Positions 39,199-47,491 of a stretch of 64,000 bases of DNA are shown one piece after another; the stretch's first letter is position 1; each line of letters opens with the position of its first letter. The notes under the pieces are model-generated. The model was given only the letters and a program-made list of their open reading frames with translations, was not told the DNA's origin and made no database searches. Source of the stretch: Streptomyces sp. NRRL S-31 (GTDB taxonomy: Bacteria > Actinomycetota > Actinomycetes > Streptomycetales > Streptomycetaceae); NCBI RefSeq assembly GCF_000718775.1, contig NZ_JOCB01000009.1, positions 143,363-207,362 on the forward strand, written 5' to 3'. Position numbers and translations under genes: made by a program.

Positions 39199-40443
39199 AT
39201 GAGCGGCAAGGCGGATCCCCGGACAGCGGGGGAGAGGACCACCTCAAGGGCGCGGCTGGACCGGGGCCGGGCGGCGCTCGGACCCGCACTGGAGCTGGTG
39301 CACACCGGCCGGGCACCGACCCGGGCCGTGCTCACCGCCGAACTCGGCGTCACCCGGGCGACGGCCGGCGCGGTCGCCGCCGAGCTGGAGGCGCTCGGCC
39401 TGATCCGGGTGGACGCCCGGCCCGGTTCCGCGGCCGGCTCCCAGGGGCGCCCCTCGCACCGGCTGGAGGTCGCCGAGGACGGGCCGGTGGTCCTGGCCGC
39501 GCAGATCCACGCCGACGGCTTCCGCGTCGCTCTGGTCGGACTCGGCGGACGGATCGTGGCGACCGCGCCCGGCTGCGAGGCCGTCGACGCCGACCCGGTG
39601 AAGGTGCTCGGGACCGTCGTGGAGGCGGGCGCGGAGCTGCTGCGCACGACCGGCCGGCGCTGTGTCGGCGCCGGACTCGCCGTGCCGTCCGCCGTCGCCG
39701 AACCCGAGGGCCTGGCCCTCAACCCGCTGCACCTGGCCTGGCCCGTCGGCGCGCCCGTCCGGCAGGTCTTCGCGGAGTGCGTACGCGCCGCCGGCGTCGA
39801 CGGGCCCGCGTTCACGGGCAACGACGTCAACCTGGTCGCGCTCGCCGAGCACCGGCACGGCGCCGGCCGGGGCGCGCGCGACCTGCTGTGCGTGGCCACC
39901 GGGCACCGGGGGGTCGGCGGCGCGCTGGTCCTCGACGGCCGCCTGCACACCGGCAGTTCCGGCCTGGCGCTGGAGGTCGGCCACCTCACCGTCAACCCGG
40001 AGGGCCGGCCCTGCCACTGCGGCAGCCGCGGCTGCCTGGACGTGGAGGCCGACCCGCTGGCCCTGCTCACGGAGGCCGGCCGCGACCCCGGCCCCGAGGT
40101 GTCGCTGCTCCAGCAGGCCAACGACCTGCTGCGCACCCAGTACGACGACCCGGCCGTGCGCAGGGCGGCCGAGGTCCTCGTCGACCGCCTCGGCCTGGGC
40201 CTGGCCGGCCTGGTCAACATCCTGAACCCGGACCGCATCATCCTCGGCGGCCTGCACCGCACCCTGCTGGACGCGGACCCCGGCCGGCTGCGCGCGGTGG
40301 TCGCCGGCCGCAGCCTGTGGGGGCGGAGCGGCGGCGTCCCGATCCTGCCGTGCACCCTGGACCACAACAGCCTGGTCGGCGCGGCGGAACTGGCCTGGCA
40401 GCCGGTGCTGGACGACCCGCTGACGGCGCTGGGCGGGGCCTAG
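39199..40443 (+). CDS. ROK-family transcriptional regulator (NagC/XylR type)
   Basis: 414 residues, ATG 39199 with GGGAGA upstream. An N-terminal winged helix is present: LELVHTGRAPTRAVLTAELG, then VTRATAGAVAAELEALGLI. This is fused to a ROK domain with GHLTVNPEGRPCHCGSRGCL (zinc-binding Cys motif) and VNILNPDRIILGG. The usual kinase motifs are weakened: GNDVN stands where active kinases have NDAN, and the DxGGT phosphate loop is not intact. It thus acts as a sugar-responsive repressor rather than a kinase. No sugar genes adjoin it. Its TAG stop is formed at the edge of a MITE-like element remnant. Confidence 0.85.
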   Translation: MSGKADPRTAGERTTSRARLDRGRAALGPALELVHTGRAPTRAVLTAELGVTRATAGAVAAELEALGLIRVDARPGSAAGSQGRPSHRLEVAEDGPVVLAAQIHADGFRVALVGLGGRIVATAPGCEAVDADPVKVLGTVVEAGAELLRTTGRRCVGAGLAVPSAVAEPEGLALNPLHLAWPVGAPVRQVFAECVRAAGVDGPAFTGNDVNLVALAEHRHGAGRGARDLLCVATGHRGVGGALVLDGRLHTGSSGLALEVGHLTVNPEGRPCHCGSRGCLDVEADPLALLTEAGRDPGPEVSLLQQANDLLRTQYDDPAVRRAAEVLVDRLGLGLAGLVNILNPDRIILGGLHRTLLDADPGRLRAVVAGRSLWGRSGGVPILPCTLDHNSLVGAAELAWQPVLDDPLTALGGA

Positions 40444-40479
40444 GGGATTTCGTTTGGATCAGGTCGGATCAGGCCGCGG
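40442..40479 (+). mobile_element. MITE-like element remnant (left end only)
   Basis: AGGGGATTTCGTTTGGATCA followed by GGTCGGATCAGGCCGCGG matches the first 38 bp of the elements at 4681-4869 and 32641-32832, after which similarity stops. It again abuts CT (CTAG) and supplies the last two bases of a TAG stop codon. Confidence 0.7.
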
Positions 40480-40568
40480 GCACCATCGGCGCCGGGGTTC
40501 CGCCGCTCCCCGGGGACGCGGTTCCTCGGCGGTGCGGTCCGGAAGGCCCGCGGCAGCGCCCGGCGCCG

Positions 40569-41615
40569 TCAGTAGGTCACGGTGATCCGCCGGGCCGGGC
40601 CGTCCACCCGGACCCGTCCGCCGTACGGGATCACCAGTTGGGGATCGGTGTGCCCGAAGTCCACGTCGAAGACCGCCATGGTGTGCGGGGCGTAGACGGC
40701 CAGCGTCCGGAGCACCGCCTCACGCTGCTCGGTGACGTACCGCCGCTTGGCGTCGTCGTCGTTCGGCTGCTCGAAGGACCACGCCTTGGCGCGGGCCATC
40801 AGCAGGGCCGGGAAGCGTTCCAGCAGGCCCCGTTCCCCCATGTTGCGCAGGATGCGGAAGACCGTCTCCCCGCTCGGCAGCTCCTCCGACGTCTCCAGGA
40901 ACAGCACCCGGCCCTCGTAGGCCGCGGGGTCGCGTTCGACCTCGCGGTCGGCCATCAGCAGCCACGACAGGATCTCCAGGTTCCCGCCCCAGGCGAGGCC
41001 CTCGACGAGCCGGCCGGGCTGGTGCCAGAGCCAGCCGCCGGCCGGCTGCGAGGCGGGTTCGGCGTCGAAGGTGGCCGGGTCGGCCCAGTCGCGGTCGACG
41101 TCGCCGTAGCGCTCGGCGGGACGCAGTTCGTACGGGCCCGAGCCGAACAGGGCCGCGCGCAGCGACTCGGCCGTCAGCGGGTGCAGCGCGTACGGGCGGC
41201 CGAGCTGGGTCATCAGACAGGCGCCGTGGTAGCCGACGATGCCCAGGTTGTGCAGCAGGAGCAGCAGATTGGTGTTGTCGCTGGAACCGAAGAACGGCTT
41301 GGGGTTGGCGCGGAGCAGCTCACGGTCCAGGTGGGGCAGCACGGTGATCTGGTCGTCCCCGCCGATCGTGGCCATCACCGCCTTGATCGTCGGGTCGGCG
41401 AACGCGGCGTGAAGGTCGGCGGCGCGCTCCTCGGGGGTGGCGCCCATGGTGCGCGTGGCGGGGTACTCCACCGGCTCCAGGCCGAAGTCCTCGCGCAGCC
41501 GCCGGAGCCCCAGCTCGTGCGGACGCGGCAGGATTCCCGCCAGACCGGACGCGGGCGAGAGGATCGCGATGCGGTCACCGGGCACGGGCTTGGGCGGATA
41601 CGCGGGTATGGACAT
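40569..41615 (-). CDS. S66-family LD-carboxypeptidase (MccF-like)
   Basis: 348 residues, ATG 41615. S66 signatures: GDRIAILSPASGLAG at the N-terminus, the nucleophile Ser in FFGSSDNTNLLLLL, Glu in LAWGGNLEILSWLL and His in DVDFGHTDPQLVIP, the Ser-Glu-His triad of this family. The SSDNT and WGGN contexts are those of MccF-like enzymes, which cleave amide bonds in microcin C-type nucleotide peptides, as well as of LD-carboxypeptidases that trim murein tetrapeptides. There is no signal peptide, so it is cytoplasmic: either murein recycling or self-protection against a nucleotide antibiotic. Confidence 0.9.
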   Translation of the reverse strand: MSIPAYPPKPVPGDRIAILSPASGLAGILPRPHELGLRRLREDFGLEPVEYPATRTMGATPEERAADLHAAFADPTIKAVMATIGGDDQITVLPHLDRELLRANPKPFFGSSDNTNLLLLLHNLGIVGYHGACLMTQLGRPYALHPLTAESLRAALFGSGPYELRPAERYGDVDRDWADPATFDAEPASQPAGGWLWHQPGRLVEGLAWGGNLEILSWLLMADREVERDPAAYEGRVLFLETSEELPSGETVFRILRNMGERGLLERFPALLMARAKAWSFEQPNDDDAKRRYVTEQREAVLRTLAVYAPHTMAVFDVDFGHTDPQLVIPYGGRVRVDGPARRITVTY

Positions 41616-41670
41616 GCCGAGCAGACTAGGGGGCCGACCGGTGCCCGATCACCCGCATTTCCCGGGCGGA

Positions 41671-41778
41671 CGCGCCCACGGCCCCGGTCCGGGGCACGCC
41701 CCCGGTCGCGCCCACGGCCCCGGTCCGGGGCACGCCCCCGGTCGCGGGCACGGCCCCGGTCCCGGGCACGCCCCCGGT
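41671..41778. repeat. 36-bp tandem repeat, three copies (18-bp sub-repeat, six copies)
   Basis: Units at 41671-41706, 41707-41742 and 41743-41778. Each consists of two 18-bp halves, CGCGCCCACGGCCCCGGT and CCGGGGCACGCCCCCGGT. The first two units are identical; the third differs at a few bases. It lies between the S66 gene start and the phosphotriesterase stop and is non-coding. Confidence 0.9.
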
Positions 41779-41787
41779 CCGGGGCGC

Positions 41788-42699
41788 TCACGCCCAGTCG
41801 GCCCCGAACGCCCGCCCCGGATGCTCCCCGAGCATCCGGTCCACCAGCTCCGCGCCCACCGCCTCCGCCAGCCGCCCGCGCACCCGGCGCAGCAGGTACG
41901 GCATCCCGGGCCCGCCGTCGACCGAACGCGCTCCGGCGACCACGGTGTCCCCGCCCAGCAGCAGCCGGTCCCCGAACCCGGCCTCGGCCAGTTCCCGTAC
42001 CGCCTCCGGCATCCGCCAGTCGGTGGCGTGGTGGGCGCGGGACGGCCCGTCGAACGCCAGCCAGCACCCCGAAGCGGCGGCCTGCCGGTGCGTCACCGGG
42101 TCGGGGGAGCGGTTCAGATGACCCAGGACGACCCGCTCCGCCGGCACGTCCAGCACGCCGCACAGCAGGTCCAGCACGTCCAGCGCCCCGGTGCCCAGCT
42201 CCAGGTGCACGGCGATGGTGGCGCCGGTGGCGTGGTGCGCCTCGGCCGCCGCCGCCATGGTCCGGCGGGCGTGCGCGTCCAGCCCGTGGAAACCGCCCGC
42301 CACCTTGATCAGACCGGCCCGCACCCCGGTCGTGCCGATCCCCTCGGTGAGTTCGCGGACGAACAGCCCGGCCAGCCGTCCGCCGCCGAGCCGGTCGAGC
42401 GACCCCGGTGCGTAGTGCGCCGCCTGGTGCAACCCCGTGGCGCAGACGATCCGTACTCCGGTCGCTCGGGACAGCACCGCCAGGTCGGCGGCCCGCCGCC
42501 CCATGCCGTACGGCGTCCACTGCACGACGGCCGCTCCGCCCGCCGCGCGGAACGCCGCCAGCTCGGCGCGCGCGGCGGTGACGTCGTCGAGCTCCTGCCC
42601 CGGCAGCTGCGGGCTGCGCAGGAAGAGGTGGTCGTGCGCGTCGCACACGCCGAGCGCGCCGGGCCGGATGTCCCCGAGGACCGTACGGACCCGGCTCAC
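41788..42699 (-). CDS. Phosphotriesterase-family metal-dependent hydrolase
   Basis: 303 residues from GTG 42699, overlapping the DUF4865 stop (GTGA). It has the amidohydrolase/PTE metal site: two His in CDAHDHLFLRS, the carbamylated Lys in AGLIKVAGGF, His in TIAVHLELG, His in VLGHLNRSPD and Asp in LLLGGDTVV. The barrel is slightly shorter than classical phosphotriesterase (about 330 residues). Members hydrolyse lactones or phosphoesters; a lactonase role is as likely as any. Translationally coupled to DUF4865 and probably controlled by the TetR gene upstream. Confidence 0.87.
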   Translation of the reverse strand: MSRVRTVLGDIRPGALGVCDAHDHLFLRSPQLPGQELDDVTAARAELAAFRAAGGAAVVQWTPYGMGRRAADLAVLSRATGVRIVCATGLHQAAHYAPGSLDRLGGGRLAGLFVRELTEGIGTTGVRAGLIKVAGGFHGLDAHARRTMAAAAEAHHATGATIAVHLELGTGALDVLDLLCGVLDVPAERVVLGHLNRSPDPVTHRQAAASGCWLAFDGPSRAHHATDWRMPEAVRELAEAGFGDRLLLGGDTVVAGARSVDGGPGMPYLLRRVRGRLAEAVGAELVDRMLGEHPGRAFGADWA

Positions 42700-43283
42700 C
42701 ACTGCCGCCCGCGCGGCAGCCGGTCCCGGCCGGGCGCCGACAGGTGCAGCACCCGGAAGAGGTCGCCGCCGGCCTTCGGCCGGTCGTGCTTCCAGAGGGA
42801 GAAGTGCACCAGCTCCCACGCGCGGGTGTCCACGGCGGCTGCCGCCGGCACCGCGCCGTCCGCCGCCGCCAGCCGCCCGGTCTCGGCCACGGCGTCCGCC
42901 ATGAACGCGGCCAGGTCCTCCGCCCCTCGCGGCACCGGCAGACGCCGGCGCACGGCGAACCCCGGCGCCGACGCGCCCGCTTCGCCCTCCTCGTACGCCA
43001 GGCCCGTCCACTGCCGAACCGCGGGCCGCCCGAAGTCGTCCACGGGCCCCTGGAAGGCACCGCCCCACAGGAAGCGGTTCATGCCCTCCACGGTGTTCCA
43101 GAGGTAGAACGGCCCGTACTGGTTGACCGGCGAGCCGTGCACCCCGCGCTCGCGCATCAGATACGTCTTGATCCCCAGGCCGTCCCAGTCGTCCAGCAGA
43201 TGCGCGACCCGGACGACCCGGGAGCGGACGACCCCCATGTCGTAGTCGGCGGGCAGGGTGAACTCGTACTGCATGGCGTGCAT
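42696..43283 (-). CDS. DUF4865-family protein
   Basis: 195 residues, ATG 43283 with AGGA eight bases upstream (a second ATG at 43274 is possible). Conserved stretches: MQYEFTLPADYDMGVVRSRV, GLGIKTYLMRERG, NQYGPFYLWNTVEGMNRFLW and ELVHFSLW, which I recognise as DUF4865, a family of unknown role often found beside TetR regulators and small oxidoreductases. The fold looks like a dimeric alpha/beta-barrel-related monooxygenase domain, but this is weak inference. It sits between the TetR gene and the phosphotriesterase gene and overlaps the latter by four bases. Confidence 0.75.
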   Translation of the reverse strand: MHAMQYEFTLPADYDMGVVRSRVVRVAHLLDDWDGLGIKTYLMRERGVHGSPVNQYGPFYLWNTVEGMNRFLWGGAFQGPVDDFGRPAVRQWTGLAYEEGEAGASAPGFAVRRRLPVPRGAEDLAAFMADAVAETGRLAAADGAVPAAAAVDTRAWELVHFSLWKHDRPKAGGDLFRVLHLSAPGRDRLPRGRQW

Positions 43284-43393
43284 GCCACGGTCCTCTCTCG
43301 GACGGGACGGGGCGGTCGGCGGCGTGCGGGTGCCTCGGCCGGCGTGCCGTCCGCGACGGCCTCCACGACGGCGGGCCGGGTCGTGCGGGTGGG

Positions 43394-43969
43394 TCAGTCC
43401 CGCGGTCCGCCGGCGGGCGGCGCGAGCAGCGAGAGCAGGCCGCGGACCCCGGCGTCGAAGGCGTCGGGGGAGCCGGAGGCGCGGGCGAGGACGTAGCCGC
43501 CCTGCACGGTCGCGAGGACGGCGGCGGCGATCTCCTCGCCGTTCAGACCGGGCGCGAACTGCCCCTCCCGCTTGCCCTCTTCGACGATCTCCGCGATCCG
43601 CCGACGGAGGGCGGCGATCGTCTCGTCCACCGGCGCGCGCAGTTCGTCACTCGCGATCACGTCCGGGTCCATGGTCAGCCGGCCGACCGGGCAGCCCCGC
43701 AGCACATCGCGTTCGCGCAGCAGGTACGCCTCGATGCGCTGGTACGGCGTGCCCGGGCCGCCCAGTACGGCCTCGGCGGTGGCCCGCAGCTCCCCGGCGG
43801 TGCGCCGGATCGCCGCGAGCGCGAGATCCGGCTTGCCCTTGAAGTGGTGGTACATGCTGCCCTGGCCGGCCCCCGCGCGCTCCAGGATCGCCTTGGGGCT
43901 GGTGCCCACGTACCCGCGCTCCCACAGCAGTTCACGGGTGGATTCGATCAGTCGCTCCGAGGTGCTCAT
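43394..43969 (-). CDS. TetR-family transcriptional regulator
   Basis: 191 residues, ATG 43969. The helix-turn-helix STSERLIESTRELLWERGYV, then SPKAILERAGAGQGSMYHHF with KGKPDLALAAI, is the TetR/AcrR signature (GSMYHHFxxKxDL). The C-terminal domain with RGCPVGRLTMDPDV matches the TetR_C_16-like/YcdC-type group. It is first gene of a minus-strand unit TetR-DUF4865-phosphotriesterase. A near-perfect palindrome centred on ACTAGT lies 10-27 bp upstream of the start, in autoregulatory position. TACAGT six bases before the ATG may be the -10 of a leaderless transcript. Confidence 0.88.
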   Translation of the reverse strand: MSTSERLIESTRELLWERGYVGTSPKAILERAGAGQGSMYHHFKGKPDLALAAIRRTAGELRATAEAVLGGPGTPYQRIEAYLLRERDVLRGCPVGRLTMDPDVIASDELRAPVDETIAALRRRIAEIVEEGKREGQFAPGLNGEEIAAAVLATVQGGYVLARASGSPDAFDAGVRGLLSLLAPPAGGPRD

Positions 43970-43978
43970 ACGCGCACT

Positions 43979-43996
43979 GTACATACTAGTAGTTAC
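43979..43996. promoter_or_regulatory. TetR autoregulatory operator
   Basis: GTACATACTAGTAGTTAC: inner TACTAGTA is a perfect 8-bp palindrome and the outer GTA/TAC also pair. It covers the likely -10 of the tetR-DUF4865-phosphotriesterase unit. Confidence 0.65.
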
Positions 43997-44453
43997 AGTC
44001 CGCCAGTCCCGGCCTCGTGCGTGGAGTGGAGTATCGCGTACCCCGACCGCCGTACTCCCTGGCGCACTGGGACGACGGACCCGGCCCCGTGGCTCCCGTG
44101 GCTCCTGTTCGCCCACCGGTCTGGGCGGCCGTCGTAGTCGGCGCCGTCACGGGCCGCACCGGCGAGGGCGGTGCGGCCGGACGGTGACGACCGAGGTGGG
44201 TGCGGCGGCGTGCGCCCCGGGCACCACGCGCGTGTGCGGCGCCGCCTTGGCCGCGCCGCCCTGTTGTCGCGTTGTCGCGTTGTCACGCCGCCATGCTGCC
44301 GTGCCGCCATCGCCGTGCTGTTGTGCCGTCGCGCCGCTCCGTCGGTGGGACGGCCCGCGTGTCCTCCGCCGTGATGCCGCCGGGCGGGAGGGTCACCGCG
44401 ATCCCGCCCGGTGACCCGTACCCCGGTCTCACCGCGGCCCTGGCGCCACCAGG
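43997..44453. other. Non-coding gap with short simple repeats
   Basis: About 460 bp between the TetR start and the stop of the ATP-binding protein gene. It contains low-complexity tracts such as GTTGTCGCGTTGTCGCGTTG near 44272 and CCGCCATGCTGCCGTGCCGC near 44287. Open frames here are compositional and show no family features. Confidence 0.5.
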
Positions 44454-45302
44454 TCAGCCGCGTACGGCCGGCCTGGTGGAGGCCGCTGTGCCGGTCGCCG
44501 GGGACACGGTCCCCACGGCGGTCGCGGCGGCCGGCGCCGACGGTGGGGCGGCGATGGTCGCGGCGGCCCGCGACGCGACGGAGGCCCTGCGGCCGAGGGG
44601 CGCCGGACCGTCGGCGGGTGCCGCGCGGTCGACGGGCGCCGTGCCGTCGGGCGGCGCCGCGCTTGCGACCGCGGCCCCCGCCGGTACCGGGGCGGCTCCG
44701 GCCTTCGTCGGCACCACGGCCCTGGCCGGAGCCGACGCCCCGGCCCCCGCCGGTGCGGAGAGCCCCACCGCGACCGGCGTCGCGGCAGGCGTGGCGGCCG
44801 GTGCCCGTGCAGGGGTGGTCGTCGGTGTCGGCGTCGCTCGTGTCGCCCCGCGCGGGGCGTGGCCCGGACGGCCGTGGGCCGTCGCCGGAACCGGAGCCGG
44901 CAGGGTGAACCACACCACCTTGCCGTTCTCCCCGTCCGGCCGCGCCCCCCAGCTGTCGCTCACCGCGGCCACCATCGCCAGGCCCCGCCCGCACGTGGCC
45001 AGCGGGGTGGCGTCCGCCGTCTCCGTGGTGTCGGCCGGTACCGGAAGCCGCGGATCGTGGTCGCGTACCGAGACCGTGAGGCGGTCCGGCAGCAACTCCA
45101 ACTCCACGGTGCACGACTTGTCGGGCCTGGCATGCCGGTGGACGTTGCTCAGCAACTCCGTCACACCGAGCGCGGCCCGGTCGATCAATGGGTCCAGATG
45201 CCAGTAACGCAACTGCGCAGATACGATTCTGCGGACCTGTCCGATCCGCGACGGCAGGGCTTGGAGCTCCACCGTGCAGTGCCTGCTCGGGTGACTGATC
45301 AC
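44454..45302 (-). CDS. HATPase_c-type ATP-binding protein (RsbW-like) with long Ala/Pro-rich tail
   Basis: 282 residues from GTG 45302 with GGGGAG nine bases upstream. Residues 1-135 form an anti-sigma-factor-like GHKL kinase domain: N box ALGVTELLSNVHRHA, G1-like VRDHDPRLP and G2 GRGLAMVAAVSDSWG. Proteins of this kind are abundant in Streptomyces as RsbW-like or free ATPase regulators. Residues 136-282 are a low-complexity Ala/Pro/Val/Thr tail without structure signals; codon use there is still GC3-biased. The frame extends upstream, but the ribosome site and the family N-terminus favour this start. No anti-anti-sigma gene is adjacent. Confidence 0.78.
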   Translation of the reverse strand: MISHPSRHCTVELQALPSRIGQVRRIVSAQLRYWHLDPLIDRAALGVTELLSNVHRHARPDKSCTVELELLPDRLTVSVRDHDPRLPVPADTTETADATPLATCGRGLAMVAAVSDSWGARPDGENGKVVWFTLPAPVPATAHGRPGHAPRGATRATPTPTTTPARAPAATPAATPVAVGLSAPAGAGASAPARAVVPTKAGAAPVPAGAAVASAAPPDGTAPVDRAAPADGPAPLGRRASVASRAAATIAAPPSAPAAATAVGTVSPATGTAASTRPAVRG

Positions 45303-45506
45303 GGCTGCGACTCCCCGATGTGAGGTCCGGAGGAACCGGAGGAACACGGAGAACAACGGATCCAGCAGGGTGCTTGCGTCCAAACGTCCGCCTGCTGTCG
45401 GGCCGGCGGGCTGGTTCGCAGCGTTATCGCCGGTAAACCCAGAGTGACGTGAGACCAGCGTGACGCAGCGCATGCGCTCCCGCAACTCGCCGCGACGGTG
45501 CGCCGC

Positions 45507-45830
45507 TCAGCCGCCACGCTCCGCCGCCCGGCGGACCGCCTCGATGAACCGCCGCGCGGCGGGCGGCCCCGGCCGGCCCGGCGCCGGGTCGTGCTCGCCC
45601 AGCGTCAGCAGGTACCGCGTGCCGTTGAGGTCGGCCGTCGCCCGGTCGTCCGGGGCGAACCACGGCCGGGAGGCGCGCACGGCCTCGACCGGCGCGCTGT
45701 CGATCTCGCTGCCGTAGCTGGTGAGCAGTTGGAGCCTGCCGTCGCTGATCCGGACCTGTCCGGCCCGGGTGAGTGACCGCAGACGTCTGCCGATCCGCAC
45801 GCCCTGGGCCGTGAACTCCGGCTCCGCCAT
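45507..45830 (-). CDS. Conserved hypothetical protein
   Basis: 107 residues, ATG 45830. No known family motif. The first two thirds read like a small beta-rich domain: [19 protein letters not shown], then [20 protein letters not shown] and [14 protein letters not shown]. It may be a PH-like or similar small barrel. It ends in a charged helix [13 protein letters not shown]. Codon use is normal for the genome. It lies upstream of the ATP-binding protein gene on the same strand, 204 bp away. Confidence 0.6.
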   Translation of the reverse strand: MAEPEFTAQGVRIGRRLRSLTRAGQVRISDGRLQLLTSYGSEIDSAPVEAVRASRPWFAPDDRATADLNGTRYLLTLGEHDPAPGRPGPPAARRFIEAVRRAAERGG

Positions 45831-46135
45831 GTCTCGCCGCCCCCTCGCGGTGTTCCCGTGGTTCCCTGTGTGCCCCCGTTCGGGACGGGTCGTCCCGTCG
45901 CGTGCAGTCTGCCCCGGCGCGGCGTGGAGCACCAGTACGCGCGGGGCGTGTGAGACAGCCGCCCGGAGCACTCGCGTCCATGCGCCCCCGGTCGGTCCGC
46001 ACGCCCGTGTCCCAGCTTGCCTTTGGGTGGCTCAAAGATGCGTTTATGCAGGTGGGAAGGGTTCTTTATGGTGCCTATGCTCGATCTGCCGGCCCGCGCG
46101 AGGCGCCGTCGGCGATGAGTGTAAGGAGCCCCGCC

Positions 46136-47260
46136 GTGAGCACCACCCCCCAGACCAGGACCGGCGCCACCCTCGATGCCGACCGCAGCGACCCCGCTTA
46201 CCGAAGCTGGCTGAAAGAAGCCGTGCGGAAGGTCCAGGCCGATGCCAACCGGTCGGCGGACACGCACCTGCTGCGCTTCCCGCTGCCCGAGCGGTGGGGT
46301 ATCGACCTCTATCTCAAGGACGAGTCCACCCACCCCACCGGCAGTCTCAAGCACCGGCTCGCCCGTTCCCTCTTCCTCTACGGCCTGTGCAACGGCTGGA
46401 TCCGACCGGACCGCCCGGTGATCGAGGCGTCCAGCGGTTCGACGGCGGTCTCGGAGGCCTATTTCGCGAAGCTGATCGGCGTGCCCTTCATCGCGGTCAT
46501 GCCACGCACGACCAGCGCGGAGAAGTGCCGTCTCATCGAGTTCCACGGCGGCCGGTGCCACTTCGTGGACGACTCCCGCAAGATGTACGAGGAGTCCGCC
46601 CGGCTGGCGGCGGAGACCGGCGGCCACTACATGGACCAGTTCACCTACGCCGAGCGGGCCACGGACTGGCGCGGCAACAACAACATCGCCGAGTCCATCT
46701 TCCGCCAGTTGCGATTGGAGCGGTTCCCGGAGCCGGCCTGGATCGTGGCCACGGCGGGCACCGGCGGCACCTCCGCGACCCTCGCCCGTTACGTCCACTA
46801 CATGCAGTACGACACCCGTGTCTGTGTCGCCGACCCGGACAACTCCTGTTTCTTCGAGGGCTGGACCACGGGTGACCCGGACGTCACCTGTGACTGCGGC
46901 TCCCGGATCGAGGGCATCGGCCGGCCGCGCATGGAGCCCAGCTTCGTGCCCGGCGCGATCGACCGGATGATGAAGGTCCCGGACGCGGCCAGCGTCGCGG
47001 CGGTGCGGGCGCTGGAGAGGGCCATCGGGCGGAAGGCGGGCGGCTCCACGGGCACCGGGTTGTGGAGCGCGCTGAAGATCGTCGCCGAGATGGTGGCCGA
47101 GGGCCGTACGGGCAGTGTCGTCACCCTGCTCTGCGACCCGGGGGACCGGTACCTCGACAAGTACTACTCGGACGCGTGGCTCGCCGGCCAGGGGCTGGAC
47201 ATCGCGCCGTACACGGCGGCGATCGACTCCTTCCTGGCGACGGGCGTGTGGCCGGACTGA
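46136..47260 (+). CDS. PLP-dependent cysteine synthase-family enzyme
   Basis: 374 residues from GTG 46136, eight bases after AAGGAG. Fold-type II PLP enzyme: the Schiff-base Lys in [15 protein letters not shown], the [20 protein letters not shown] substrate/PLP loop (S-S-G-S-T for S-S-G-N-T), glycine-rich phosphate loop [15 protein letters not shown], and a C-terminal Ser-Thr-Gly pocket [12 protein letters not shown]. Related to O-acetylserine sulfhydrylase/cystathionine beta-synthase, but N-terminally longer (about 50 residues) than CysK; the substrate is uncertain. The 300 bp upstream contain an inverted repeat CTTTG-x7-CAAAG (46021-46037) and a -10-like TATGCT or TATGGT, but no clear -35. 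Confidence 0.85.
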   Translation: MSTTPQTRTGATLDADRSDPAYRSWLKEAVRKVQADANRSADTHLLRFPLPERWGIDLYLKDESTHPTGSLKHRLARSLFLYGLCNGWIRPDRPVIEASSGSTAVSEAYFAKLIGVPFIAVMPRTTSAEKCRLIEFHGGRCHFVDDSRKMYEESARLAAETGGHYMDQFTYAERATDWRGNNNIAESIFRQLRLERFPEPAWIVATAGTGGTSATLARYVHYMQYDTRVCVADPDNSCFFEGWTTGDPDVTCDCGSRIEGIGRPRMEPSFVPGAIDRMMKVPDAASVAAVRALERAIGRKAGGSTGTGLWSALKIVAEMVAEGRTGSVVTLLCDPGDRYLDKYYSDAWLAGQGLDIAPYTAAIDSFLATGVWPD

Positions 47261-47296
47261 CTCCGTCCGGCGCACCCATTCGCCGTGCTACGGGAG

Positions 47297-47397
47297 GGTT
47301 GCGCCGCTGTGAGGGTTTGGTGACGGCTCAATTGGGGCTCTGAGCAAGCAGGTTGCGCCGGTGTGGCTGATAAGATCATCCCACTTTTCGCAGTGGG
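47297..47397 (+). promoter_or_regulatory. Upstream region of the conservon: direct repeat, palindrome and 5' hairpin
   Basis: GGTTGCGCCGCTGTG (47297-47311) recurs as GGTTGCGCCGGTGTG (47351-47365), 54 bp apart. The palindrome TGAT-AAG-ATCA (which contains the -10-like TAAGAT) follows, then the hairpin CCCACT-TTTCGC-AGTGGG (47380-47397). The conservon ATG is 95 bp downstream. Confidence 0.5.
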
Positions 47398-47491
47398 CTG
47401 ACGGCGTGTTGAACGCGTCTGGGGGGACAGTCTCAAAGGCACCATCGCGCTGCCCACGCTTGTCGGCGCGATGCGACTTGAAGAGAGTCTC

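Noticed and set aside
41671..41778. CRISPR-like array
   Set aside because: The repeats are directly adjacent with no unique spacers and there are no cas genes.
40441..42308. Very long plus-strand frame running from the ROK gene region through S66
   Set aside because: It crosses a MITE remnant and the 36-bp repeats and is antisense to two clear genes.
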